NCBI GenBank assembly: GCA_015296065.1
Contig: DVDU01000199.1
Location: 62,001 to 126,000 of the forward strand
Length of the DNA stretch: 64,000 nt
Reading direction: 5' to 3'
Origin: Oscillatoriaceae cyanobacterium M33_DOE_052
GTDB taxonomy: Bacteria; Cyanobacteriota; Cyanobacteriia; Cyanobacteriales; Laspinemataceae
Shown: one piece after another, positions 18,896 through 28,139 of the stretch
Position numbering within the stretch: position 1 is the stretch's first letter
Layout: the number at the start of each line of letters is the position of its first letter
Made by a program: the position numbers and the translations under genes
Notes under the pieces: model-generated
Database searches by the model: none
What the model was told of the DNA's origin: nothing
Seen by the model: only the letters and a program-made list of their open reading frames with translations

Positions 18896-21280
18896 ATGAC
18901 CAATCAACTGCGATGCCGAATTACCATTAAAGGCGCCGTCCAGGGTGTAGGATTTCGCCCCTTTGTCTATCGCCTAGCCACAGAATTATCATTAACCGGA
19001 TGGGTGAATAATTCTGCTGAAGGCGTGTTTATAGAAATTGAAGGCCAGCAGGAGCCAGTAGAGTTATTTTTACAGCGTCTAGAAACGGAAAAACCACCCC
19101 TAGCCTTGATTAAAAGCCTGGAAACTGCCTGGTTAGAACCGGTGGGATATCAGGAATTTGAAATTAGAGCCAGTGTAGGGGGCGCCAAAACTGCCATAGT
19201 TTTACCAGATATCAGCACTTGCAGCCAATGTTTGGCGGAAATATTCGACCCCCAAAATCGCCGCTATCTTTATCCTTTCACTAATTGCACTAACTGCGGA
19301 CCGCGCTACAGCATTGTGGAGGCTTTGCCTTATGACCGACCTCATACCACGATGAAGCATTTTCCGATGTGTCCGCAGTGCCTGCAAGAATATGAAAATC
19401 CTCTTAACCGGCGGTTTCACGCCCAACCAAATGCCTGTCCTCAATGCGGTCCTCATTTGGAGTTGTGGAATGAACGAGGGGAAGTCTTATCGCAACATCA
19501 CGATGCTCTGTTAGCCGCCGCTGAGGCAATAAAACAGGGCAAAATCCTGGCGGTGAAGGGACTGGGGGGATTTCACCTCATAGTTGATGCGGGGAATGAA
19601 ACGGCGGTGCAACTGCTCCGATCGCGCAAGCAACGCCCCGAAAAACCCTTTGCCCTCATGTACCCCTCCCTAGCAAAAGTCAAACCAGATTGCCAAATAT
19701 CAGAAATCGAGGAAAAACTACTATTATCCCCAGAGGCGCCGATCGTGCTGTTGCGTCGCCACAGCCACAGCAACATCGCCCCCAACGTGGCTCCTGGGAA
19801 TCCTTACGTAGGCGTTATGCTGCCCTATACTCCTTTACATCACCTGCTGATGGCAGAATTAGGATTTCCCGTCGTCGCCACCAGTGGCAACCTCAGCGAC
19901 GAACCCATCTGCACCGACGAAACCGAAGCCATCAGCAGACTGCAGCATATTGCCGATATATTTTTAGTTCACAACCGCCCGATCGCCCGCGCCGTGGATG
20001 ACTCCCTGGTGAGGGAACTACTCAACCAACCCCAAATCCTTCGCCGCGCCAGAGGATACGCCCCTTTACCCATCTCCCTTGGCGGAGACTGGGGGACCAG
20101 GGGACGGGGGGACGGGGGGAGTGTGGGAAGTGTGGGAAGTGTGGGAAGTGTGGGAAGTGTGGGAAGTAATCCTCCCCATCCTCCCCATCCTCCCCATCCT
20201 CCCACCCCTCCCCATCCCCCCATCCTCGCCGTCGGCGCCCACCTGAAAAACACGATCGCCATAGCCATAGACAACCAAATATTCCTCAGTCAGCATATCG
20301 GCGACTTAGCCACCCCCCAAGCCTTCCAAGCCTTCCAAACCACCATTGCCAGTTTGAGCGGCATTTACGACTTTCAACCCGCCGCCGTCGCCTGCGACGC
20401 TCACCCAGACTATATCTCCACCCAATATGCCACCGCTTTAGGGGTCCCCACCGTGGGCGTGCAGCATCACTATGCCCACATCCTTGCCTGTATGGCAGAA
20501 AACCACATCAAACCGCCAGTGCTAGGCGTCGCCTGGGATGGCACCGGATACGGAGAAGACGGCACCATCTGGGGAGGAGAATTCATCCTTATTACGGATA
20601 ATTCCTGGCAGCGCGTCGCCCACTGGCGGACCTTTCGCCTCCCTGGGGGAGAAAAAGCGATAAAAGAACCACGCCGCGCCGCTTTAGGACTGCTCTATGA
20701 AATTTGGGGCGAGGATTTATTTAGCAGAAAGGATATTTTGCCCCTGCAAGCCTTTACCCCTTCCGAGCTGGAAATCATCAAAACCATGCTCCGCCGGAAT
20801 TTGAACACACCGGTAACATCCAGTGCGGGCAGGCTGTTTGACGCCATCGCTGCCATTCTGGGCATTCGCCAAACCGGTAGTTTCGAGGGCCAAGCGGCGA
20901 TGGAATTAGAGTTTGTCAGTTGTCCAAAGTCCCTTGTCCCTTGTCCCTTGCAAATGACAAAGGACAAAGGACAAATGACCAAACTAGACTGGGAACCTCT
21001 GGTGAAAACGATGTTGACAGAACTGGACCAAGGGGTGCCCGTGGGGGCGATCGCGGCGCGATTTCACCATACCCTCGCCGAGGGGATTTGCACCGTGGCG
21101 CGACAGGTGGGGACCGCGCAAGTAGTTCTCACGGGGGGGTGTTTTCAAAACCAGTATTTAACCGTGAGGACCGTGGAGCGGTTACGGGAGGATGGTTTCT
21201 CCCCCTACTGGCATCAGTTGGTGCCGCCGAATGATGGCGGGATTTGTTTAGGACAAATTATGGCGGCTTTGCGGGAGTAG
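18896..21280 (+). CDS. hypF: Carbamoyltransferase HypF
   Basis: HypF uses carbamoyl phosphate and ATP to make the thiocarbamate on HypE that becomes the CN ligands of the NiFe site. The domains are intact and in order: acylphosphatase (GAVQGVGFRPFVYRLA near the N-terminus), two C4 zinc fingers (CSQC...CTNC and CPQC...CPQC), YrdC-like (about 200-385) and Kae1-like (HHYAHILACMAEN with metal-binding His, then TGGCFQNQYLT). Two non-family segments are inserted in frame: a Ser-Val-Gly / Pro-Pro-His repeat (about residues 400-440) and a repeat-derived stretch around residues 680-700. Both fall at domain-surface positions, and the frame is open, so the protein is probably functional. Confidence 0.96.
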   Translation: MTNQLRCRITIKGAVQGVGFRPFVYRLATELSLTGWVNNSAEGVFIEIEGQQEPVELFLQRLETEKPPLALIKSLETAWLEPVGYQEFEIRASVGGAKTAIVLPDISTCSQCLAEIFDPQNRRYLYPFTNCTNCGPRYSIVEALPYDRPHTTMKHFPMCPQCLQEYENPLNRRFHAQPNACPQCGPHLELWNERGEVLSQHHDALLAAAEAIKQGKILAVKGLGGFHLIVDAGNETAVQLLRSRKQRPEKPFALMYPSLAKVKPDCQISEIEEKLLLSPEAPIVLLRRHSHSNIAPNVAPGNPYVGVMLPYTPLHHLLMAELGFPVVATSGNLSDEPICTDETEAISRLQHIADIFLVHNRPIARAVDDSLVRELLNQPQILRRARGYAPLPISLGGDWGTRGRGDGGSVGSVGSVGSVGSVGSNPPHPPHPPHPPTPPHPPILAVGAHLKNTIAIAIDNQIFLSQHIGDLATPQAFQAFQTTIASLSGIYDFQPAAVACDAHPDYISTQYATALGVPTVGVQHHYAHILACMAENHIKPPVLGVAWDGTGYGEDGTIWGGEFILITDNSWQRVAHWRTFRLPGGEKAIKEPRRAALGLLYEIWGEDLFSRKDILPLQAFTPSELEIIKTMLRRNLNTPVTSSAGRLFDAIAAILGIRQTGSFEGQAAMELEFVSCPKSLVPCPLQMTKDKGQMTKLDWEPLVKTMLTELDQGVPVGAIAARFHHTLAEGICTVARQVGTAQVVLTGGCFQNQYLTVRTVERLREDGFSPYWHQLVPPNDGGICLGQIMAALRE
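20119..20219. repeat. Two adjacent 9-bp microsatellites inside hypF
   Basis: About five or six copies of GTGGGAAGT (encoding Ser-Val-Gly) are followed directly by about five copies of CCTCCCCAT (Pro-Pro-His). Because the unit is 9 bp, changes in copy number keep the frame. Confidence 0.95.
20925..20979. repeat. GACAAAGGACAAATGAC repeat inside hypF
   Basis: An inverted pair of the family: GTCCCTTGTCCCTTGTCCC-type copies followed by ACAAAGGACAAAGGACAAAT. It is read in frame as PKSLVPCPLQMTKDKGQMTK between conserved HypF segments. Confidence 0.9.
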
Positions 21281-21844
21281 GGACCGGGCAACGGGGAGAC
21301 GAGCAATCCCCACCGTACCGGCTCCCAAGTTTCTTAATGGGAAATCGGGATTTATTTAATGTTTTCTTAACAAAAACTTGAACGGGAAAACAGTATTAAA
21401 AAATTATAAGGCATTGCTTATATGGAAGCAGTAGAATATAATATGTAAATGTAAGAGTTAAAGGCAGATATTCCCAAAATAAACTCTAAACATTGGTCTG
21501 CAGAGAAATTGCAGCTCGTAGCCCCAGCTCAGTTGCTGGTGGTTGTTAAACAGGGGCAAAACAACATTAATGTTGTTTTCTTAGGGCTAATTATGACCGT
21601 TTTTTTGTTGGGAGGGCTTGGGTTCCCAAACCGCTACCACACCTAAAACCTCGCCGGTGACAGATTAAGCAACAAAAGTGTTGTTTAAGGTGTGAAATAA
21701 ACTGGTTTTGTTACGGAGAAAAGTCATGTTTTGTAGTGGGGGCAATTGATGAATTAACCCGACTACAAAAACGAGGGCGATCGTGCAGGTTTCATAGTTA
21801 GCGCCTTTGCCCCGGGAAAAAAGAATTATGCTGCCAGGAGAGAT
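21281..21844. other. Long leader/promoter region upstream of nifJ
   Basis: About 560 non-coding bases, including an AT-rich tract at 21340-21470 and a 22-bp palindrome at 21558-21579. GCCAGGAGAGATATG just before the nifJ start supplies a good Shine-Dalgarno (AGGAGA). The length suggests a regulated or long 5' UTR. No gene seen. Confidence 0.5.
21558..21579. promoter_or_regulatory. 22-bp perfect palindrome upstream of nifJ
   Basis: A perfect palindrome with half-site AAAACAACATT, centred about 275 bases before nifJ. There is no GC-rich stem or T-run as expected of a terminator, so an operator for a dimeric regulator is possible. It matches no cyanobacterial regulator consensus I can recall. 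Confidence 0.35.
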
Positions 21845-24800
21845 ATGAGTCAAAGAGTGTATGCAACTATAGATGGTAACGAGGCAGTGGCCCGCGTTGC
21901 CTACAAGCTGAGCGAAGCGATCGCCATTTATCCCATCACTCCCTCCTCACCGATGGGTGAATGGGCCGATGCTTGGATGTCAGAGGGACGCTCCAACCTG
22001 TGGGGCACCATTCCCAACGTGGTAGAAATGCAGTCAGAAGGCGGCGCCGCCGGTGCGGTCCACGGCGCCCTGCAAGCAGGAGCCTTAACTACCACCTTCA
22101 CAGCATCCCAAGGCTTGATGCTGATGCTGCCCAACTTGTACAAAATAGCTGGGGAGCTAACTTGTGCTGTTTTACATGTAGCTGCGCGTTCCCTGGCAGC
22201 GCAAGGACTGTCAATTTTCGGGGACCATAGCGACGTGATGGCAGCTCGGTCCACGGGAGTGGCGCTGCTGTGTTCCGCCTCAGTGCAGGAAGCCCACGAC
22301 TTCGCGCTGATCTCCCAAGCCGCCACCCTAGAGTCCCGAGTCCCCTTTATCCACTTCTTCGATGGGTTCAGAACTTCTCACGAAGAGCAAAAAGTCGAAC
22401 TACTAAACGATGCGGACTTGCGGGCACTTATTAATGATGACTTGGTATTTGCCCATCGCGCCCGCGCTCTGACGCCCGATCGGCCCGTCCTGCGCGGTAC
22501 TGCCCAAAACCCCGATGTGTACTTCCAAGCTCGCGAAACCGTTAACCCCTTTTACGACGCTTGCCCCGGTATCGTCCAAAAAGCAATGGACAAATTCGGG
22601 GAACTCACCGGACGCTATTACAAACTGTTTGAATACGTCGGCGCTCCCGATGCCGAAACCGTCATTATCCTAATGGGTTCCGGTTGCGAAACCGTCCACG
22701 AAACCGTAGAATACCTCAACGCCCAAGGCGCCAAAGTCGGCGTGCTGAAAGTCCGCCTCTATCGCCCGTGGGACAACAAACAGCTAGTAGCCGCTTTACC
22801 CAAAACCGTCAAGAAAATTGCCGTTTTAGACCGGACGAAAGAACCGGGCGCCGGTGGCGAACCCCTCTATTTAGACGTAGTAACAGCCCTGAGCGAAGAA
22901 TGGGAAGATGCAACCCCGAAAGTAGTGGGCGGACGCTACGGTTTATCTTCCAAAGAATTTAACCCCGCAATGGTGAAGGGAGTTTTCGAGAACTTAGCCC
23001 AAGCTAAACCGAAAAACCACTTTACCATCGGGATTAACGACGACCTCAGCAACACCTCCCTAACCTACGACCCAGATTTCAGCACCGAACCCGATAGCGT
23101 GGTACGCTGCATGTTCTACGGTCTCGGTTCCGATGGCACCGTGGGCGCCAACAAAAACTCAATTAAGATTATCGGCGAAGAAACCGACAACTACGCCCAA
23201 GGCTACTTCGTCTATGACTCCAAGAAGTCTGGCTCGATCACCGTCTCTCACTTGCGCTTTGGACCACAGCCGATTCGCTCCACTTATCTGATTGAAAAAG
23301 CTAACTTTGTCGGCTGTCACCAGTGGCTATTCCTGGAAAAACTCAACGTGCTGAAAGCCGCCGCTAAGGGCGCCACGTTCCTGCTTAATAGCCCGTTTGG
23401 TCCCGATGAAGTGTGGGATAAACTGCCCATAGAAGTGCAGGAACAAATTATCCGCAAAAACCTGAAATTCTACGTCATCGATGCCAACCAAGTGGCGCGA
23501 GACAGTGGTATGGGCGGGCGGATTAATACGATTATGCAGGTGTGCTTCTTTGCCCTGGCGAATGTATTGCCTCGGGAGGAAGCGATCGCCAAAATCAAAG
23601 AAGCTATCCAAAAGACCTACGGCAAGAAAGGTGATGTCATCGTCAGCATGAACCTGAAAGCTGTTGACAACACCGTAGAAAACTTGTTTGAGGTCAAAGT
23701 TGGCGCTGCTAACAGCAGTATCAAAATGGTGCCTCCGATTCCCGCCAATGCGCCGAAGTTTGTGCGGGAAGTAGAAGGGATGATGATTTCCCGCATGGGG
23801 GATGACATTCCTGTGAGCGCTTTGCCTTGCGATGGCACTTATCCCACGGGAACTTCTAAGTGGGAAAAACGCAATGTGGGGCAAGAAATCCCGGTTTGGG
23901 ACCCAGATGTGTGCGTGCAATGTGCTAAGTGTATCATCGTTTGTCCCCACGCGGTGATTCGGGGTAAAGTGTATGAACCGGCGCAACTGGCGAATGCACC
24001 CACCACGTTTAAGTCAACGGAAACCAAAGATAAGGATTTCGCCGGGACTAAGTTTACTATCCAGGTGTCAGCGGAAGATTGCACCGGTTGCGGTGTTTGT
24101 GTTGATGTCTGTCCGGCGAAGAATAAATCGCAACCGTCCCGACGGGCGATTAATATGGAACCGCAACTGCCTTTGCGGGAGCAAGAGCGGGAAAACTGGG
24201 ATTTCTTCTTGAATTTGCCGAATCCCGATCGGCGGGAGTTGAAACTGGGGCAAATTCGCCAGCAGCAGTTACAAGAGCCATTGTTTGAGTTCTCCGGTGC
24301 TTGTGCCGGTTGCGGCGAGACACCTTATATTAAATTGGTGTCGCAGTTGTTCGGCGATCGCATGGTAGTGGCAAACGCTACCGGTTGCTCCTCCATCTAC
24401 GGCGGCAACCTCCCCACCACACCCTGGGCACAAAACGCCGAAGGACGTGGCCCCGCCTGGTCTAACAGCTTGTTTGAAGATAACGCCGAATTCGGTCTCG
24501 GTTTCCGCATCGCCATCGACAAACACGCCCAATTTGCTGCCGAACTGGTGCAAAAACTAGGCGGCGACTTAGGGGATAACTTGGTGCGGGAAATTCTCGC
24601 CGCCGAGCAGAAAACCGAAGCCGATATCTGGGAACAACGCGCCCGAGTCGAACAGCTCAAACAAAAACTGCAAGGTATCAACAGCCCAGATGCCAAACAA
24701 CTGCTCTCCTTAGCCGATTATTTGGTGAAAAAAGCGGTTTGGATTATTGGCGGTGACGGCTGGGCTTATGATATTGGTTACGGCGGTTTAGACCACGTAA

Positions 24801-25453
24801 TCGCCAGCGGTCGCAACGTGAATATCCTGGTGTTGGATACAGAAGTGTATTCTAATACTGGCGGTCAATCTTCTAAAGCAACGCCTCGGGGCGCAGTGGC
24901 GAAATTCGCCGCTGGTGGCAAACCCGCACCTAAGAAAGACTTGGGTTTAATTGCCATGACTTATGGCAATGTGTATGTGGCATCAGTGGCGATGGGCGCC
25001 CGGGATGAACATACTCTCAAGGCATTCTTGGAAGCGGAAGCCTATAACGGACCGTCCTTGATTATCGCCTACAGCCACTGTATTGCCCACGGGATTAATA
25101 TGACTACGGCGATGACTCATCAGAAGTCATTGGTAGAAAGCGGACGCTGGTTGCTTTATCGGTATAATCCAGAGTTGAAAGCAGAAGGGAAAAACCCGAT
25201 GCAGTTGGATAGTCGGACGCCGAAGAAGGCGATCGCCGATTCCATGTACCAAGAAGCGCGGTTTAAGATGCTGACCGTCAGCAAACCAGAAGACGCCAAA
25301 CGCCTCCTGAAAGAAGCGCAGCAAGATGTGAGCGATCGCTGGAAGCTCTATGAATACATGGCCGCCCGCAAACTAGAAACCCAAAACGGCCATAACGGTG
25401 GCAACGGCGGCGCTGAACAGCCAACCAGCGAAACCAAAGAACCCGTATCCTAA
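21845..25453 (+). CDS. nifJ: Pyruvate:ferredoxin (flavodoxin) oxidoreductase
   Basis: A single-chain 1202-residue PFOR that oxidises pyruvate with CoA to acetyl-CoA and CO2 and reduces ferredoxin or flavodoxin. The N-terminal pyruvate-binding domain has YPITPSSPMGEWADAW. Two 4Fe-4S cluster motifs appear mid-protein (CVQCAKCIIVCPH and CTGCGVCVDVCPAK). An additional ACAGCGETPY Cys pair and the TPP-binding motif GDGWAYDIGYGGLDHV follow. Length is typical. In non-nitrogen-fixing contexts cyanobacterial NifJ acts in dark or fermentative metabolism, which fits its position among hydrogenase maturation genes. The C-terminal tail is Gly/Asn-rich. Confidence 0.98.
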   Translation: MSQRVYATIDGNEAVARVAYKLSEAIAIYPITPSSPMGEWADAWMSEGRSNLWGTIPNVVEMQSEGGAAGAVHGALQAGALTTTFTASQGLMLMLPNLYKIAGELTCAVLHVAARSLAAQGLSIFGDHSDVMAARSTGVALLCSASVQEAHDFALISQAATLESRVPFIHFFDGFRTSHEEQKVELLNDADLRALINDDLVFAHRARALTPDRPVLRGTAQNPDVYFQARETVNPFYDACPGIVQKAMDKFGELTGRYYKLFEYVGAPDAETVIILMGSGCETVHETVEYLNAQGAKVGVLKVRLYRPWDNKQLVAALPKTVKKIAVLDRTKEPGAGGEPLYLDVVTALSEEWEDATPKVVGGRYGLSSKEFNPAMVKGVFENLAQAKPKNHFTIGINDDLSNTSLTYDPDFSTEPDSVVRCMFYGLGSDGTVGANKNSIKIIGEETDNYAQGYFVYDSKKSGSITVSHLRFGPQPIRSTYLIEKANFVGCHQWLFLEKLNVLKAAAKGATFLLNSPFGPDEVWDKLPIEVQEQIIRKNLKFYVIDANQVARDSGMGGRINTIMQVCFFALANVLPREEAIAKIKEAIQKTYGKKGDVIVSMNLKAVDNTVENLFEVKVGAANSSIKMVPPIPANAPKFVREVEGMMISRMGDDIPVSALPCDGTYPTGTSKWEKRNVGQEIPVWDPDVCVQCAKCIIVCPHAVIRGKVYEPAQLANAPTTFKSTETKDKDFAGTKFTIQVSAEDCTGCGVCVDVCPAKNKSQPSRRAINMEPQLPLREQERENWDFFLNLPNPDRRELKLGQIRQQQLQEPLFEFSGACAGCGETPYIKLVSQLFGDRMVVANATGCSSIYGGNLPTTPWAQNAEGRGPAWSNSLFEDNAEFGLGFRIAIDKHAQFAAELVQKLGGDLGDNLVREILAAEQKTEADIWEQRARVEQLKQKLQGINSPDAKQLLSLADYLVKKAVWIIGGDGWAYDIGYGGLDHVIASGRNVNILVLDTEVYSNTGGQSSKATPRGAVAKFAAGGKPAPKKDLGLIAMTYGNVYVASVAMGARDEHTLKAFLEAEAYNGPSLIIAYSHCIAHGINMTTAMTHQKSLVESGRWLLYRYNPELKAEGKNPMQLDSRTPKKAIADSMYQEARFKMLTVSKPEDAKRLLKEAQQDVSDRWKLYEYMAARKLETQNGHNGGNGGAEQPTSETKEPVS

Positions 25454-25458
25454 CCGGG

Positions 25459-25556
25459 TTCGTAGTTGGGCTTTAGCCCAAAAAAGGCTCGTAGTAGGGC
25501 TTTAGCCCGCTCGATCGCCCTCATAAATAAAAGAGGGCTAAAGCCCAACTACAAAC
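25459..25556. repeat. GGGCTTTAGCCC-type repeats between nifJ and the DHOD-like gene
   Basis: Three copies of the TTGGGCTTTAGCCC family (two in one orientation, one inverted with CAACTACAAACC). They occupy the 128-base gap. Confidence 0.92.
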
Positions 25557-25581
25557 CAACTTCATCAAGCGAGGCGTAATC

Positions 25582-26595
25582 ATGGATCTAAACACGACAT
25601 ACATGGGAATGCAGCTTAAATCGCCCCTAGTGGTAGGCGCTGCGGCTCCCCTCACCGAAGACATCGACAACATCAAACGCATGGCTGACGCTGGTGCCGC
25701 CGCCGTAGTTTTGCACTCCATCTTTGAAGAGCAAATCCGACAAGAACGGCTAGAATTGCACCATCACCTACAATACGGCACCCAGAGCTTTGCCGAAGCC
25801 CTCACCTACTTCCCTGAACCAGAAATATTTCATGTAGGCTTGTCAGAATACCTCAACCACATCCAAAAAGCCAAAGGCGCCGGTATTCCCATCATCGCCA
25901 GCCTCAACGGCTCCAGCATGGGTGGATGGGTAGAATTTGCCCAGCAAATCCAAGAAGCGGGCGCCGACGCCTTAGAATTGAACATTTATTCAATTCCCAC
26001 AGACTTTGACGCCAGTGGAGCCGAAATCGAGCAAAAATACATCGACATCCTGCGTGCCGTCAAAGCTGAAGTCACCATCCCAGTGGCCATCAAAATCAGC
26101 CCCTTTTTCAGCAACACCGCCAACATGACTAAACGCCTGGTGGAGGCGGGGGCTGATGGCTTGGTACTCTTTAACCGCTTCTATCAACCAGACATCGATA
26201 TCGAAGAACTGGAAGTTACTACTAACCTGCTGTTAAGTACCCCCCAAGATATGCGCTTGCCCATGCGCTGGATTGCCATTTTATACGGGCGCCTCGATGT
26301 GAGTTTTGCCGCCACCGGTGGCGTGCAAAAAGGCCATGATGCCATTAAACTGGTTATGGCTGGTGCCAGTATTATCCAAATTGTTGGCTCTCTGTTGCGC
26401 CACGGCATCGGGCATTTGAAAGATATTGAAAATGAAATGGTTCACTGGATGGAAGAACACGAATATCAATCCATCGAGCAAATGCGCGGGAGCATGAGCC
26501 AACTCAACTCCCCCGACCCCAGCACCTTTGAACGCGCCCAATATATGAAGGCAGTTCAAACTTACAGACCAGAAATGATGGCTTTTGCGCCGTGA
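25582..26595 (+). CDS. Dihydroorotate dehydrogenase-like flavoprotein
   Basis: A 337-residue TIM-barrel FMN enzyme of the class I/PreA-like DHOD family. Visible features are the N-terminal NTTYMGMQLKSPLVVGAAAPLTE, ASLNGSSMGGWVEFAQQ, LELNIYSIPTD (catalytic-loop area) and the phosphate-binding FAATGGVQKGHDAIKLVMAGA. In cyanobacteria this paralogue often sits directly downstream of nifJ (recalled), and it differs from the true pyrimidine-pathway PyrD. Its substrate is uncertain and could relate to fermentative redox balancing. GC-skewed repeats separate it from nifJ, but a shared transcript is plausible. Confidence 0.88.
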   Translation: MDLNTTYMGMQLKSPLVVGAAAPLTEDIDNIKRMADAGAAAVVLHSIFEEQIRQERLELHHHLQYGTQSFAEALTYFPEPEIFHVGLSEYLNHIQKAKGAGIPIIASLNGSSMGGWVEFAQQIQEAGADALELNIYSIPTDFDASGAEIEQKYIDILRAVKAEVTIPVAIKISPFFSNTANMTKRLVEAGADGLVLFNRFYQPDIDIEELEVTTNLLLSTPQDMRLPMRWIAILYGRLDVSFAATGGVQKGHDAIKLVMAGASIIQIVGSLLRHGIGHLKDIENEMVHWMEEHEYQSIEQMRGSMSQLNSPDPSTFERAQYMKAVQTYRPEMMAFAP

Positions 26596-26597
26596 AA

Positions 26598-26806
26598 GAA
26601 ACCGGGTTTCTGATATAAATTTTTGGTGAAAACCTAGGATTTGGTTAAGAAACCCGGTTTCTGGGTTAAGAAACCGGGTTTCTGACATAAATTTTTGGTG
26701 AAAACCTAGGATTTGGTTAAGAAACCCGGTTTCTGGGTTAAGAAACCGGGTTTCTGATATAAATCTCTGGTGAAAACCTAGGATTTGGTTAAGAAACCCG
26801 GTTTCT
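26598..26806. repeat. Tandem 72-bp repeat, 2.9 copies
   Basis: Units begin at 26598, 26670 and 26742. Each contains GAAACCGGGTTTCTG, then GGTGAAAACCTAGGATTTGG, then GAAACCCGGTTTCT, so each unit has two near-palindromic GAAACC..GGTTTC cores in opposite phase. Copies differ at only a few bases. The block lies between the DHOD-like gene and hypD. Confidence 0.95.
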
Positions 26807-26809
26807 CGC

Positions 26810-26848
26810 GGACAAATGACCAAGTATAAATGACCAAGGACAAACGAT
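26810..26848. repeat. GACAAATGACCAAGG repeat immediately upstream of hypD
   Basis: GACAAATGACCAAGTATAAA and ACCAAGGACAAACG copies. The AAGGA within the last copy is positioned to serve as the hypD Shine-Dalgarno, though spacing to the ATG at 26853 (about 15 bases) is long. Confidence 0.8.
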
Positions 26849-26852
26849 AAAT

Positions 26853-27971
26853 ATGAAATTTGTTGATGAATATCGGGATGGGAAAATTGCCCAGGAATAC
26901 GCCCAAGCGATAAAAGCCATAGTTACGCAGCCTTGGACGATTATGGAAATCTGCGGCGGGCAAACTCATTCTATAGTTAAATATGGCATCGACGAGCTAC
27001 TACCGCCAGAAATTAATCTCATTCACGGGCCAGGTTGCCCCGTGTGTGTGACGCCGGTGGAAATTATCGATGAGGCGATATTTCTGGCGCAGCTCCCAGA
27101 TGTGATTTTTTGCTCATTTGGTGATATGCTGCGGGTTCCCGGAACAGAAACCGACCTCCTCAGCGTGAAAGCCTCTGGGGGAGATGTGCGCATCGTTTAT
27201 TCTCCCCTGGATGCTCTGACTATTGCCCAGGCAAATCCCACTAAACAAGTGGTATTTTTTGGGGTAGGATTTGAAACCACCGCACCAGCGACGGCGATGG
27301 CGGTGTATCAAGCCAATGCCCAAGGTATTGATAATTTTTCCCTGCTCATATCGCACGTGTTAGTACCGCCAGCGATGGAAGCATTGTTATCATCACCAAA
27401 TAGTCGCGTCCAGGGATTTTTGGCAGCGGGGCACGTTTGCACCGTCATGGGATACACGGAGTATGAACCCATTGCGGCAAAATATCAAGTGCCCATTGTG
27501 GTGACGGGATTTGAACCCGTGGATATTTTGCAGGGTTTATATATGTGTATTCAGCAACTAGAACATCAGCAGGTTGCTGTAGAAAACCAATATAGCCGCT
27601 CTGTGCGGTATCAGGGAAATAAACAGGCACAGGATTTAATTACAGAAATATTTGAGGTGGTGCCTCGGCGGTGGCGCGGTATTGGTAGTATTCCTGAAAG
27701 TGGTTTGGGAATTAGGGAGAAATACGCTCAATTCGATGCCGGAAGACGTTGGGCAAAAGATTGGGCTAAAGCCCAACTACAAACCGATGATGGGGAGAGT
27801 GATTGTATTAGTGGATTGATTCTACAGGGTATTAAGAAACCCCACGACTGTCCGGCTTTTGGTACGAGCTGCACGCCAGAACGTCCTTTGGGAGCGCCGA
27901 TGGTTTCTTCTGAGGGGGCTTGTGCTGCGTACTATCGCTATCGGATGCGGTCATTAGTCCCTAGTCCCTAG
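26853..27971 (+). CDS. hypD: Hydrogenase maturation protein HypD
   Basis: HypD carries a 4Fe-4S cluster and is the scaffold, with HypC, on which Fe(CN)2CO is assembled. Expected motifs are present: [26 protein letters not shown] (Fe-binding Cys), [31 protein letters not shown], and the C-terminal Cys-rich cluster region ending [14 protein letters not shown]. Length is 372 residues. Two oddities: a 25-base copy of the GGGCTAAAGCCC repeat is read in frame at 27759-27783 (WAKAQLQT), and the C-terminal RSLVPSP plus the stop codon come from the GACAAAGG-type repeat. No hypC is visible in the window. Confidence 0.95.
   Translation: MKFVDEYRDGKIAQEYAQAIKAIVTQPWTIMEICGGQTHSIVKYGIDELLPPEINLIHGPGCPVCVTPVEIIDEAIFLAQLPDVIFCSFGDMLRVPGTETDLLSVKASGGDVRIVYSPLDALTIAQANPTKQVVFFGVGFETTAPATAMAVYQANAQGIDNFSLLISHVLVPPAMEALLSSPNSRVQGFLAAGHVCTVMGYTEYEPIAAKYQVPIVVTGFEPVDILQGLYMCIQQLEHQQVAVENQYSRSVRYQGNKQAQDLITEIFEVVPRRWRGIGSIPESGLGIREKYAQFDAGRRWAKDWAKAQLQTDDGESDCISGLILQGIKKPHDCPAFGTSCTPERPLGAPMVSSEGACAAYYRYRMRSLVPSP
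27759..27783. repeat. GGGCTAAAGCCC repeat inside hypD
   Basis: Starts TTGGGCTAAAGCCC and continues CAACTACAAACC, identical to intergenic members of the family at 12.8 and 25.5 kb. Within hypD it encodes WAKAQLQT between the FDAGRRW and [13 protein letters not shown] segments. Confidence 0.9.
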
Positions 27972-28132
27972 TCCTTTGTCATTTGTCATTTGTCATTTGA
28001 GTGATAAAAAGGGACATGGGTTTTCTTCACTTGAAGAAAAACAAGGAGCAAGGTTTTTTGTCCCTAGTCATTTGTCCTTTGTCAGTCAACGGGCAAGTGA
28101 CAAAGGACAAGTGACAAAGGACAAATGACAAA
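27957..28132. repeat. GACAAAGGACAAATGAC repeat cluster between hypD and the small basic gene
   Basis: Many copies in both orientations (AGTCCCTAGTCC, TTTGTCATTTGTC, then GACAAAGGACAAGTGAC). It supplies the hypD stop codon region and reaches the 3' end of the convergent small gene. Confidence 0.9.
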
Positions 28133-28139
28133 TAACAAG

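Noticed and set aside
20066-20296. Minus-strand Gly-Arg-Met / Ser-His-Thr repeat frames in hypF
   Set aside because: Antisense reading of the 9-bp microsatellites.
23327-23986. 219-residue minus-strand frame inside nifJ
   Set aside because: Antisense to a fully conserved nifJ coding region.
26281-26823. Minus-strand frame with repeated ETGFLNQILGFHQ
   Set aside because: Translation of the 72-bp tandem repeat continuing antisense into the DHOD-like gene.
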